From NCBI RefSeq assembly GCF_022763345.1, contig NZ_JALEGS010000058.1, forward strand, positions 1 through 64,000: a stretch of 64,000 nucleotides of DNA, in the 5' to 3' direction. A model generated the notes under the pieces. That model did no database searches. It was not told the origin of the DNA and was given only the letters and a program-made list of their open reading frames with translations. Of this stretch, positions 41,910 through 49,778 are shown piece after piece. Positions within the stretch are counted from its first letter, which is position 1. Each line of letters opens with the position of its first letter. A program made the position numbers and the translations under genes. This stretch comes from Phaeodactylibacter sp. GTDB lineage: Bacteria; Bacteroidota; Bacteroidia; Chitinophagales; Saprospiraceae.

Positions 41910-42598
41910 CTCATTTCCGGACGTATCGCCGCCGCATTCCGCGCAATGAAATACTGCCCCAGGAGGTACGTACTCATAATCAGCACCCGCGCATTGGGCA
42001 CCGGCTGCCCGAATTTATTTGCTGCAATCAGGCTGTCGGATAGCACAAAAAGCAGCACCCCAGCCATCAGTCCCAGAAAGTGCTCCCGGCTCAGCCGACC
42101 CCGCAGGTTGAAGGCGCCCATTGCCATGGTGACGATCGCAGCAGCATAGACGGCAACCGGCACTTTCATGCCCGCAGGTATACCTGCCCAGAGCATACCT
42201 AATATTCCCACGAGGTAGAGCAGAAATGGCAGGGCAAGCCAGGGCTTCTGCCGTATGTCCCCGGATTTTGCACCCGGATAAGTCCAGAAAGCGACCGCAT
42301 AACACACCTGTGCGACGAGAAAGCTGCCCAGCCCAAACAGGAAAAACTGCTCAGCCCGGGGCCCGTACTCCACAAACATCAGCAGGGTATCCCCACCTAT
42401 GGAAAAGATCAGCCCGGCCAGTACCAACCCACTGAATCGGCTGCCCATTGGCCGGCATTCCAGGTAAAACCAAAGCGACAAGACCGTCAGCAAAAGTGGT
42501 TTCACAGCCAGAATAACCGGTTCGGTAAGCGTATGCTCCCCGTAGATTTCTATCAGTGCAAGGGTCCAATAAAGGGGGATCAGGTAGCGTGGCATCAT
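41906..42598 (-). CDS. YhhN family membrane protein (lysoplasmalogenase-like)
   Basis: The protein has 230 residues from ATG 42598; the longer frame to 42682 adds an unlikely 28-residue start. About eight membrane helices are visible. Signature parts are AVKPLLLTVLSLWF, LAGLIFSIGGDTLLM, FLFGLGSFLVAQVCYAVAF and LLFVLSDSLIAANKF, with conserved GD and SDS polar residues of the YhhN/TMEM86 family. TMEM86B hydrolyses lysoplasmalogens; activity in bacterial homologues is not generally shown. It is divergent from the PKD/T9SS gene. Confidence 0.85.
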   Translation of the reverse strand: MMPRYLIPLYWTLALIEIYGEHTLTEPVILAVKPLLLTVLSLWFYLECRPMGSRFSGLVLAGLIFSIGGDTLLMFVEYGPRAEQFFLFGLGSFLVAQVCYAVAFWTYPGAKSGDIRQKPWLALPFLLYLVGILGMLWAGIPAGMKVPVAVYAAAIVTMAMGAFNLRGRLSREHFLGLMAGVLLFVLSDSLIAANKFGQPVPNARVLIMSTYLLGQYFIARNAAAIRPEMR

Positions 42599-42731
42599 CG
42601 GCAAATTGAATTTGAAGGTAATTAAATGTAATTTTGGGGCTTTCAGCCGTTGGGGCAACGAAGAAGTGCTCCAACATCGCAACGAAGTACCAACGCTTCA
42701 AATATTGGAGAAAATTACCAAAAACTGAACT

Positions 42732-44255
42732 ATGCAACTCAAGAGCTCCATCCTTCTCCCCCTCATTTGCCTCTTTTCTATCGGCACCACAGCACAGATT
42801 ACCCTCACTGCCGATGATATACCCGCCTTTGGTGAAGTTTACGCCAATGCCGTGGATACCTTCTTGACAAGTGTTGATGTAGGCCCGGCCAGCGCTGATG
42901 CTCAAACCTGGTCATTTCTCAATTTTGATGCCGATGAAGTATTCACCAATACAGTCGTCATGCCTTCCGAAACACCGGCTGCTGATCTTTTCCCTGCAGC
43001 CACTTTCGCCTTTGAAGGCAGCAATGGCCTGTACAGCTTTGCTGAAGTTACCCCTGATGCCTTGTTTGCTGCAGGCGGGTCGGCACCCGGCCCGGACGGT
43101 ACAATTTACACGGTAGCCTTCGAAAATCAACAGCAATTGCTTCCCCTGCCCACTACTTACGGAGCGGTATTTGAAGATGAATTTAGTTACCAGCTGGAAA
43201 TTGATGGAGGAACTTTTGGCGCTGACTCGGTCCGCCTGATTGGCGGCGGTACCGTGGATGCCGAGGTAGATGCCTTTGGTGAAATTACCGTTCCGGCGGG
43301 TACCTTTGAAGTACTGAGACAACGTAGTGTCATTACCACAGCCGACTCTATTTACGTGAAAATCTTCGGCAGTTTCATCCTGATCGATGTGCTCGAAAAC
43401 ACGACCGTCTCTTATGAATGGTGGGGCGCAGACGGGGTAGGCACCGTGTGCAGTGTTGACTTTGACGTGGATGGCAACCCCATCTCCGCCACTTATCTTG
43501 CCGCTATTAATCCAAGTGACGAACCCCCGGTCGCCGATTTTTCCGCAGAGCTGCTCAGTGAGGGACAGGTACAGTTTACTGATGCTTCCACCAATATGCC
43601 CCTCAGCTGGTCCTGGGACTTTGGCGATGGCAACACGGGTACGGAGCAAAATCCGCTGCATACCTATAGCGCACCCGGTACTTATACCGTTTGCCTGACT
43701 ACCACTAATCTGGGAGGCAGCGATGTCAGTTGCCAGGAAGTTGTGGTCATACTGCCACCCACCGCCAGTTTCACTTTTGAAGACCAGGGAGAAGGTACGC
43801 TTGTGTTCACCGATGCTTCCGCCAATAACCCCACCGAGTGGTTCTGGGACTTTAGTGATGGCAATAGCAGCGCGGTACAAAACCCAACCCACACCTACAT
43901 GGCAAATAACACCTACAACGTCTGCCTGACCGCCATAAACAGTGCAGGCAGCGATATAAGCTGTACCGAGATATCCGTTGTGGTGGTCAGTGCCAACGAC
44001 CTGGCAACCGTAGCTTTCGCCAATGCCTTCCCGTCCCCGGCAGCAGACTGGCTGCGGATTGACTTCGGAGCATGGCAGGGCCGGCCTGTTACCCTGACTG
44101 CCTTTGGGGTAAACGGCCAGCAAATTTTCAGCCGTAACCTGAAACAAACTCCGGCTTCTTTTGAAGTGGATGTGACGGAGTGGGCGGCTGGTACGTATTA
44201 TCTCCGCATACAAGGTGAGGGACAGGTGCAGACGTTACCGGTGACAGTGCGGTAG
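42732..44255 (+). CDS. PKD-domain secreted protein with T9SS-like tail
   Basis: This 507-residue protein has a signal peptide (LLPLICLFSIGTTAQ), a large beta domain (about 22-255), and two PKD domains: PPVADFSAELLSEGQVQFTDAS...WDFGDGNTGTEQNPLHTYSAPGTYTVCL, and PTASFTFEDQGEGTLVFTDASANNPTEWFWDFSDGNSSAVQNPTHTY. The C-terminal segment (ANAFPSPAADWLRIDFGAW...GTYYLRIQGEGQVQTLPV) resembles a T9SS type A sorting domain, though the usual PNP is replaced by PSP. It is probably a cell-surface or secreted binding protein. Confidence 0.85.
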   Translation: MQLKSSILLPLICLFSIGTTAQITLTADDIPAFGEVYANAVDTFLTSVDVGPASADAQTWSFLNFDADEVFTNTVVMPSETPAADLFPAATFAFEGSNGLYSFAEVTPDALFAAGGSAPGPDGTIYTVAFENQQQLLPLPTTYGAVFEDEFSYQLEIDGGTFGADSVRLIGGGTVDAEVDAFGEITVPAGTFEVLRQRSVITTADSIYVKIFGSFILIDVLENTTVSYEWWGADGVGTVCSVDFDVDGNPISATYLAAINPSDEPPVADFSAELLSEGQVQFTDASTNMPLSWSWDFGDGNTGTEQNPLHTYSAPGTYTVCLTTTNLGGSDVSCQEVVVILPPTASFTFEDQGEGTLVFTDASANNPTEWFWDFSDGNSSAVQNPTHTYMANNTYNVCLTAINSAGSDISCTEISVVVVSANDLATVAFANAFPSPAADWLRIDFGAWQGRPVTLTAFGVNGQQIFSRNLKQTPASFEVDVTEWAAGTYYLRIQGEGQVQTLPVTVR

Positions 44256-44280
44256 GGTATTGGACGCCCGTTGTCCCCCC

Positions 44281-46155
44281 CTACTGCTTAGCCATACGCA
44301 TCTGTTCGCTATCCCACAGGTGGTCGTCCTCAAGGAGGCCCCTTCGCCGGTCTTCTTCCAACAGCTTCTCCTGCGCGGCGATTTCCTGCCGGGCCTTGAA
44401 GATATAGGCTGCTTCATTGCGGGGCTGTGAAGCCAGCCTTCTGAGGCTTTCCTCATCTGAGCGGATGAACTGCTGAGCCTGCCGGTGCAGGGTGTACTTT
44501 CGGAAGCCCATTTCGCTCAGCACATCACTGGCTAGCTTAACGGAGGTATCCAAAGATTCCCGGTATACATTTTCCACGCCTATGTTCAGCAATTCATAGG
44601 CATCGTACCGATTTTGGGCGCGGACCATCAGTTTGACGTGCGGATATTTTTTCCTGACCTGCTTCACGAGGTCCGCCGTGACACCCGGGTTGCCGATAGT
44701 GGTGATCAGGATATCCGCCTCTGCGATCCCGGCCGATTCCAGCAAATCCATCCGGCTGGCATCTCCGTAGAACACCTTGAAGCCCATTTTTCGCAAAAAG
44801 TCGACCCGGTTGGAGTCAAAGTCCAGTACGGTAGGCTCTACGCCAAACGCCCGGAGAAACCGGCCAACCGTATTTCCGAAGTGCCCAAAGCCCACGATAA
44901 TGACTTTGCTGTGCTTTTCCACCTCGTCCATGGGGCGTTCCACCGACTCTTTGGTGCCAAAACGCGGCAGAACAAGGCGTTCATTCAGCATAGCGAGTAT
45001 GGGCGTAAGGGTCATGGATATGGCCGTAACCACTAGCATCATATCGGTTACCGCTCTGCCCAGAATTTCCAGTTGGAAGGCGAAAGAGAAGAGCACAAAG
45101 GCAAATTCTCCAATTTGTGCCAGGCTGACGGTCATGAGCAGCCGCTGGTCCAGTTTCATTTTGAAGGCCGCGCCCACGATGAACAGGACCAGGGCTTTCA
45201 AAAGGATGATTCCAATGACCAGCCCGCTGATCATCAACGGGTTTTCACTCACCACCACGAAGTTAATTGACGCCCCAACCGCCATGAAGAACAAGCCTAG
45301 CAGTAGGTCTTTGAAAGGCTCCAGCGTGCTTTCCAACTCATGCTTGAACTCGCTAGTTGCCAACACCACGCCGCCCAAAAAAGCGCCCAGTGCCGGGCTG
45401 AGCCCTGCCAGCTCCATTAAAAAGGAAATCGCCAGGACGATGAGCAGAGCAGAAGCGATCAGCAGCTCCCTTACCCCGGTTTTAGCCACTAGTCTCAACA
45501 TAGGTACGAACAGATAACGCCCCGCAAGCACCACCAGCGCTACCGAGGAAATAATGACAAGCGTCTGTAGCCCCAGGGGTAGATTCTCCAGCAAGTTGAT
45601 GCTCCCGTGGTGATCATCTGACTCTGCACCATGACTGGCCACCGAGAGCAAGGGCAGGGCACCCAACATGAAGATCACGATAATATCCTGAAACAGCAGT
45701 ATAGAAAAAGAAGCAGCCCCGGCAGTGGTATTCATCAGCCCTTTCTCCTTTAGGGTTTGCAGGACAATAGCCGTGGAAGACAGTGCCACTGCCATGGAGA
45801 TGGCTAAAGCGACTTTCCATTCATAACCCATCAGGATAAACATCAGGAAGGAAAGTCCCATGGTAACCACTACCTGTAGTCCGCCCATGCCCACAATGGT
45901 CTTCCGCATATTCCAGAAGTTCCGGGGCTCAATCTCCAGCCCGATCAGGAAGAGCATCATCACGACGCCAAACTCGGCAAAGTGGAGAATATCTTCCCCT
46001 TCTTCTCCTACAAAACCCAGCAGGAAAGGGCCGATTAGAATACCGGCGAGCAAATAGCCCAGCACGGCGCTCAGGCCAAACCGTTTGGCAATGGGAACAC
46101 AAACGACTGCCCCGGCGAGAAAAACGATTGCTTGAAGAAGAATACTTCCGGTCAT
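44281..46155 (-). CDS. CPA2 family cation:proton antiporter (KefC-like)
   Basis: This 624-residue membrane protein has a CPA2 antiporter part (about 1-390, twelve or so helices, with LGYLLAGILIGP and the LAGLSPALGAFLGGVVLATSEFKHELESTLEPFKDLLLGLFFMAVG region). A TrkA-N Rossmann domain follows (KVIIVGFGHFGNTVGRFL near 408-425). A charged C-terminal tail ends it. This is the KefC type of glutathione-gated potassium efflux system. The start codon overlaps the end of a KefF-like oxidoreductase gene by 4 bp. Whether glutathione gates it here is unknown. Confidence 0.9.
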   Translation of the reverse strand: MTGSILLQAIVFLAGAVVCVPIAKRFGLSAVLGYLLAGILIGPFLLGFVGEEGEDILHFAEFGVVMMLFLIGLEIEPRNFWNMRKTIVGMGGLQVVVTMGLSFLMFILMGYEWKVALAISMAVALSSTAIVLQTLKEKGLMNTTAGAASFSILLFQDIIVIFMLGALPLLSVASHGAESDDHHGSINLLENLPLGLQTLVIISSVALVVLAGRYLFVPMLRLVAKTGVRELLIASALLIVLAISFLMELAGLSPALGAFLGGVVLATSEFKHELESTLEPFKDLLLGLFFMAVGASINFVVVSENPLMISGLVIGIILLKALVLFIVGAAFKMKLDQRLLMTVSLAQIGEFAFVLFSFAFQLEILGRAVTDMMLVVTAISMTLTPILAMLNERLVLPRFGTKESVERPMDEVEKHSKVIIVGFGHFGNTVGRFLRAFGVEPTVLDFDSNRVDFLRKMGFKVFYGDASRMDLLESAGIAEADILITTIGNPGVTADLVKQVRKKYPHVKLMVRAQNRYDAYELLNIGVENVYRESLDTSVKLASDVLSEMGFRKYTLHRQAQQFIRSDEESLRRLASQPRNEAAYIFKARQEIAAQEKLLEEDRRRGLLEDDHLWDSEQMRMAKQ

Positions 46156-46757
46156 GACTGGCTGAGGTTGCTGAGTTCAGGAATATCGGTTTGGAAGACG
46201 CAGTTTTCCAGGCTTTGCAGGGATTTGCCTTCCTGCAGATAGTCGATGACCTGCCGGTACTGCCAGGCAAACTTTTCCAGGTCTTCTTGGGATAACCGGT
46301 GCGTGCCCATCACTGCAAATGGTGAAAGGTATTTCATCTGACAGAGCCTTGCTGTCTGCTCAAAGGGCCGCAGAAATTCATTGATAGAATAGAGGTTGCG
46401 CCCCTCTGAACAGTACACTTTGGCTGAGCCTCCTGTCGTGATGATTTGCAGGCATTGCTTGCCAGCAAGGGCATTGCCCTGTGGCCCGTACGCCCAGCCA
46501 TATTCAAGCACCAGGTCAATCCATTGTTTCATGAGGGGCGGGCAGCTGTACCAATAGAACGGATGGTGCCAAACCACAACATCGTGTTGGGCAAGCAAAT
46601 CCTTTTCATATGGAATATCAATATGGAAGTCGGGGTAGCGCTCATACAGGTCATGGAAAGTTACGCCCTCCATACCTTTTATGTTTTGGATGAGGGCTTT
46701 ATTCGTCCTTGACTGCTCAAACCTGGGGTGAGCAAATAGGATGAGTACTTTTTTCAT
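46152..46757 (-). CDS. NAD(P)H oxidoreductase, KefF-like
   Basis: This 201-residue flavodoxin-fold protein shows KKVLILFAHPRFEQSRTNKALI (FMN loop), VVWHHPFYWYSCPPLMKQWIDLVLEYGWAYG (the quinone reductase/KefF signature) and QIITTGGSAKVYC. KefF-type proteins bind and activate KefC and can reduce quinones. Translational coupling (4-bp overlap) with the antiporter gene supports that pairing. Confidence 0.88.
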   Translation of the reverse strand: MKKVLILFAHPRFEQSRTNKALIQNIKGMEGVTFHDLYERYPDFHIDIPYEKDLLAQHDVVVWHHPFYWYSCPPLMKQWIDLVLEYGWAYGPQGNALAGKQCLQIITTGGSAKVYCSEGRNLYSINEFLRPFEQTARLCQMKYLSPFAVMGTHRLSQEDLEKFAWQYRQVIDYLQEGKSLQSLENCVFQTDIPELSNLSQS

Positions 46758-46866
46758 GGCACGGATTTATGGCAGCTAATGTGTCCCCGCCCGAAGCGGT
46801 TGATTAGGCTTTAAAAGTAGTAAATTAATCCATGCCTGAGAAGAGGTGCAGGCGCGGAGAGGGCCT

Positions 46867-48414
46867 TTATAGTTCCTCCACCACCCAGCCTCCGATTGCC
46901 CGCTGCGCTGCATCGAAGCTAACGCCAATGCCAAGCATGTGCTTCCCGCTGCTGCGAAAACGATCCGCGTACGCACGCTCCCGGATTTGAGCTACAGCCG
47001 CCTCAGCAGACTCCCCAAACTTGAACTCGAAAATATAGACGGTATCCGGAGTCTGCACAATGGCATCGGCACGGCCGCGGGAGGAGTGCGTTTCGCTATC
47101 CGCATAGATGCCCAGGTAGTTGAAAATGATATGTACTAAGCCGTGGTAGAGCCCTTCTGATTTTTTGTCAAACGTCTCGTAAGGCAAGCCCGCGAGCATG
47201 CTATCAAGGATTTGACGGACTTGCTCAAGATCGCCGGTATTAAAAGCCTGCCGCATATCCCGTATCGTACGGCCGGTATGCCGGTGGCCTTGCTCCGGTG
47301 CCAGTTCATCGATCAGAAATTGGTACATACTTTCCCGCACTTCTTTGTTGGGGTAGTCAAGCACGTACTCGCCCGTCATGACATCAACTGATTTGACCGT
47401 AAGGTAGCCAGCGTGAAAGAGCAGGGAAACCGGCGCTACATAATCCAGGTCAAACTGCTCAAACACGATACTGCTGACCTCCATGTTTTCCACGTCAAAA
47501 AGCTGCCGTTCCCGCATCTGCTCAATCAGGAAATTAGGGCTGCCTGTAGCAAACCAAAAGTTGGTAAACTGCTGCTTAGACAGAAAATTGAGTATGCCAA
47601 ACGGGTTGTAAAGCCGGGCTTTGCCATCCCAGGAATAGCCATTGTACCAAATCCTCATATTCTCAAGGAGGGCCTTCATGGTAATGCCCAGCGTTTCCCG
47701 GGTAGCCTCCAGGTGATCTTCAAAGTAGTGTTCAAGCTCTTGCTGGGTGTAGCCGGTCAGGGTGGCGTAATTCCGGTCGAGCGTCAGGTCATTCAGGTTG
47801 TTGAGGTGAGAGAAGATAGACACTTTTGAAAACTTGGTGATGCCCGTAATAAACACCAGCCGCAGCTGCGTATCCGCACTCTTGATGATGCCGTAAAACT
47901 CCCGCAAAATATCGCGGTTGGCTTTCGCCTGCGCTATGCTTTCGGCGCTCAGGTAGTCGATGATGGGTTTGTCGTATTCGTCTATCAGTAGTACGACCTG
48001 CCCGTACTTTTCATGAGCGGCGGTGATCAGCTCATTGAACCGGGCTTTGTAGTTCGAGAGGCTAAGCTCCAGCCCCAATCTTTTCGCTTGTCCATCCAGA
48101 GCTCTTGACAAAGCGCTCTCCAGCCCTGACTGTTCGTAATCCATGGCGTCAAAGGAAAAGTGAAGCACCGGATGGCGCTGCTCCCAGTCCCAATGCGCTT
48201 CAATCCATAATCCTTCGAACAGGGCCTTGTTGCCCTCAAACAGCTCCTTAAGCGTAGATACCAGCAGCGATTTGCCAAAGCGGCGGGGCCGGGAGAGAAA
48301 GTAAGGCTTCCCCATCGTCACCATACGGTGCACCAGCTCCGTCTTGTCCACATAGACGTATCCGCCGTTGCGTATTTCGCTAAAGCTCTGTATGCCGATG
48401 GGCAGTTTTTTCAT
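46867..48414 (-). CDS. AAA-ATPase-like / PD-(D/E)XK nuclease domain protein
   Basis: This encodes 515 residues from ATG 48414 (KKLPIGIQSFSEIRNGGYVYVDKTELVHRMV). The N-terminal half is the AAA-ATPase-like domain: FLSRPRRFGKSLLVSTLKELFEGN (P-loop variant RPRRFGKS), VVLLIDEYDKPI (Walker B). The C-terminal part has GRADAIVQTPDTVYIFEFKFGESAE, the PD-(D/E)XK core (Asp ... Glu-x-Lys). This family is very abundant in Bacteroidota; the natural function is unclear. It has no clear neighbour relation here. Confidence 0.88.
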   Translation of the reverse strand: MKKLPIGIQSFSEIRNGGYVYVDKTELVHRMVTMGKPYFLSRPRRFGKSLLVSTLKELFEGNKALFEGLWIEAHWDWEQRHPVLHFSFDAMDYEQSGLESALSRALDGQAKRLGLELSLSNYKARFNELITAAHEKYGQVVLLIDEYDKPIIDYLSAESIAQAKANRDILREFYGIIKSADTQLRLVFITGITKFSKVSIFSHLNNLNDLTLDRNYATLTGYTQQELEHYFEDHLEATRETLGITMKALLENMRIWYNGYSWDGKARLYNPFGILNFLSKQQFTNFWFATGSPNFLIEQMRERQLFDVENMEVSSIVFEQFDLDYVAPVSLLFHAGYLTVKSVDVMTGEYVLDYPNKEVRESMYQFLIDELAPEQGHRHTGRTIRDMRQAFNTGDLEQVRQILDSMLAGLPYETFDKKSEGLYHGLVHIIFNYLGIYADSETHSSRGRADAIVQTPDTVYIFEFKFGESAEAAVAQIRERAYADRFRSSGKHMLGIGVSFDAAQRAIGGWVVEEL

Positions 48415-48465
48415 ACTCGTAAAGATAGGCAAATTCAATCAAGCGCGGCAACAAGGAAATCGTAT

Positions 48466-49605
48466 CTATCCGGCCCCTCTTCCCACCGCCCTCTTCCCAA
48501 ACCGCTGCCGTATTCCATCCATCGCCGCCTGCAGGCGCTGCTCCTCCGCTGAGGCGTCAAAAAGGCTTAGTTGTGGGTGTCCGGGCACGAGCTTGCTGAA
48601 GCGCACGCCCAACAGGCGTACCAGTTGACGACGCTCATACAATTGTTCCAGCAACTCCTGCGCATGATGCAGCAGCGTGCTGTCGGAAGCTGTATAAGGC
48701 AGGCGGTGCTGCCGGGTGAAGGTATTGAAATCGGTATACCGCAGCTTCACGGTGATGCAGGCGGTCAGCCGCCCGGACTGCCGGAGCTCGAAAGCCAGCT
48801 GAGCTACCATCTGATTGAGGGTGGTGCGGAGGAATTCAACATTCGTCGTATCGGTCTGAAAGGTACGCTCTGTGGAGATAGACTGCCGTTCAGTATAAGG
48901 CACGACGGGCCGGTGGTCAATGCCGTGCGCTTTTTCCCACAATTGCCTGCCGGGCTTGCCAAATTCGCGCTGCAGTAACAACGGCGGCACCTGACTAAGC
49001 GCCTGCACTGTGCGTATGCCCATTTGGCTCAGCCGGTGGCAGGTCACCTGCCCCACCGCCGGCAAGCGGCGCACAGGCAGTGGGGCCAAAAACTGTTGCT
49101 CCCGGCCTGATTCCACCAGCTGTGCGCCGTTAGGCTTGCTTTCCCCTGCACCGACCTTCGAAACCAGCTTGTTAATCGACAAGCCAATGGACAAAGGCAG
49201 GCCGCTTTCGCGAATGACCTTCTGCCGCAGCTCCTGCGACCATTTCCAACAGCCAAAGTAGCGGTCCATACCGCTAATATCCAGGTAGAACTCATCAATG
49301 GAAGCCTTCTCCAGCACAGGAGCATCCTCTGCCAGTATCTCTGTAACCAGCCTGGAATGCTTCAGGTAGTTTTCCATATCGCCCCGCAGCACCGTCGCGT
49401 CCGGACAGCGCAGCAGTGCATGGCGTATAGGCATGCCGGAGCGGATACCAAAGCGCCGCGCTTCATAACTACAGCTTGCGACCACGCCCCGGCCGCTGCT
49501 GCCGCCAATGATTAGGGGTTTGCCCTGCAGTTCGCTGTTGTGCAGCTGCTCTACGGACACAAAAAAGGCATCGAGGTCCAGGTGCAGGATGGCTCGTTCA
49601 AACAT
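48466..49605 (-). CDS. dinB: DNA polymerase IV
   Basis: This 379-residue Y-family translesion polymerase shows ILHLDLDAFFVSVEQL (catalytic Asp, 7-22), YEARRFGIRSGMP, ASIDEFYLDISG (catalytic Asp/Glu near 104-105) and SIGLSINKLVSKVGAGESKPNG. A helix-hairpin-helix region follows (LPAVGQVTCHRLSQMGIRTVQAL), then the little-finger domain, ending with QLSLFD, a beta-clamp binding motif near residue 346. The SIDEFYLD form replaces the usual SIDEAYLD. A consensus promoter and structured leader precede it. Confidence 0.93.
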   Translation of the reverse strand: MFERAILHLDLDAFFVSVEQLHNSELQGKPLIIGGSSGRGVVASCSYEARRFGIRSGMPIRHALLRCPDATVLRGDMENYLKHSRLVTEILAEDAPVLEKASIDEFYLDISGMDRYFGCWKWSQELRQKVIRESGLPLSIGLSINKLVSKVGAGESKPNGAQLVESGREQQFLAPLPVRRLPAVGQVTCHRLSQMGIRTVQALSQVPPLLLQREFGKPGRQLWEKAHGIDHRPVVPYTERQSISTERTFQTDTTNVEFLRTTLNQMVAQLAFELRQSGRLTACITVKLRYTDFNTFTRQHRLPYTASDSTLLHHAQELLEQLYERRQLVRLLGVRFSKLVPGHPQLSLFDASAEEQRLQAAMDGIRQRFGKRAVGRGAG

Positions 49606-49633
49606 GCTGTTTGGTTTTCAGGCTACGCTGGGG

Positions 49634-49665
49634 CACGCTTGCCAGCCGGGTAGCTGACAAGCGTA
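49634..49665 (-). promoter_or_regulatory. Stem-loop in dinB leader
   Basis: CACGCTTGCCAGC at 49634-49646 pairs with GCTGACAAGCGTA at 49653-49665 (about 13 bp with G-U pairs, 6-nt loop). It lies between the predicted dinB transcription start and its ATG. Parts of the sequence (TACGCTGGG, CGCTTGCC, CTGACAAGC, GTCAG) recur in the same order in the 18573-18871 element, so it may be a repeat remnant. Confidence 0.5.
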
Positions 49666-49702
49666 GTCAGCATAGCGTTTCATAGTATGCTGGAGGGTGC
49701 CT

Positions 49703-49734
49703 CAAAAGTAAATCATTTTGTTTTAAGAAACAAA
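49703..49734 (-). promoter_or_regulatory. Bacteroidota promoter for dinB
   Basis: On the minus strand TTTG (49734-49731) and TACTTTTG (49710-49703) are 20 bp apart, both matching the consensus. Transcription would begin near 49697, giving a leader of about 90 nt. Confidence 0.6.
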
Positions 49735-49778
49735 TAATTTTACAAACGGGCTAACGACTCTCAATGCAATACGAAAGG

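Noticed and set aside
42912..44213. 433-codon frame opposite the PKD/T9SS gene
   Set aside because: Long only because the coding strand is low in stop-complement codons; the plus-strand product has signal peptide and PKD domains.
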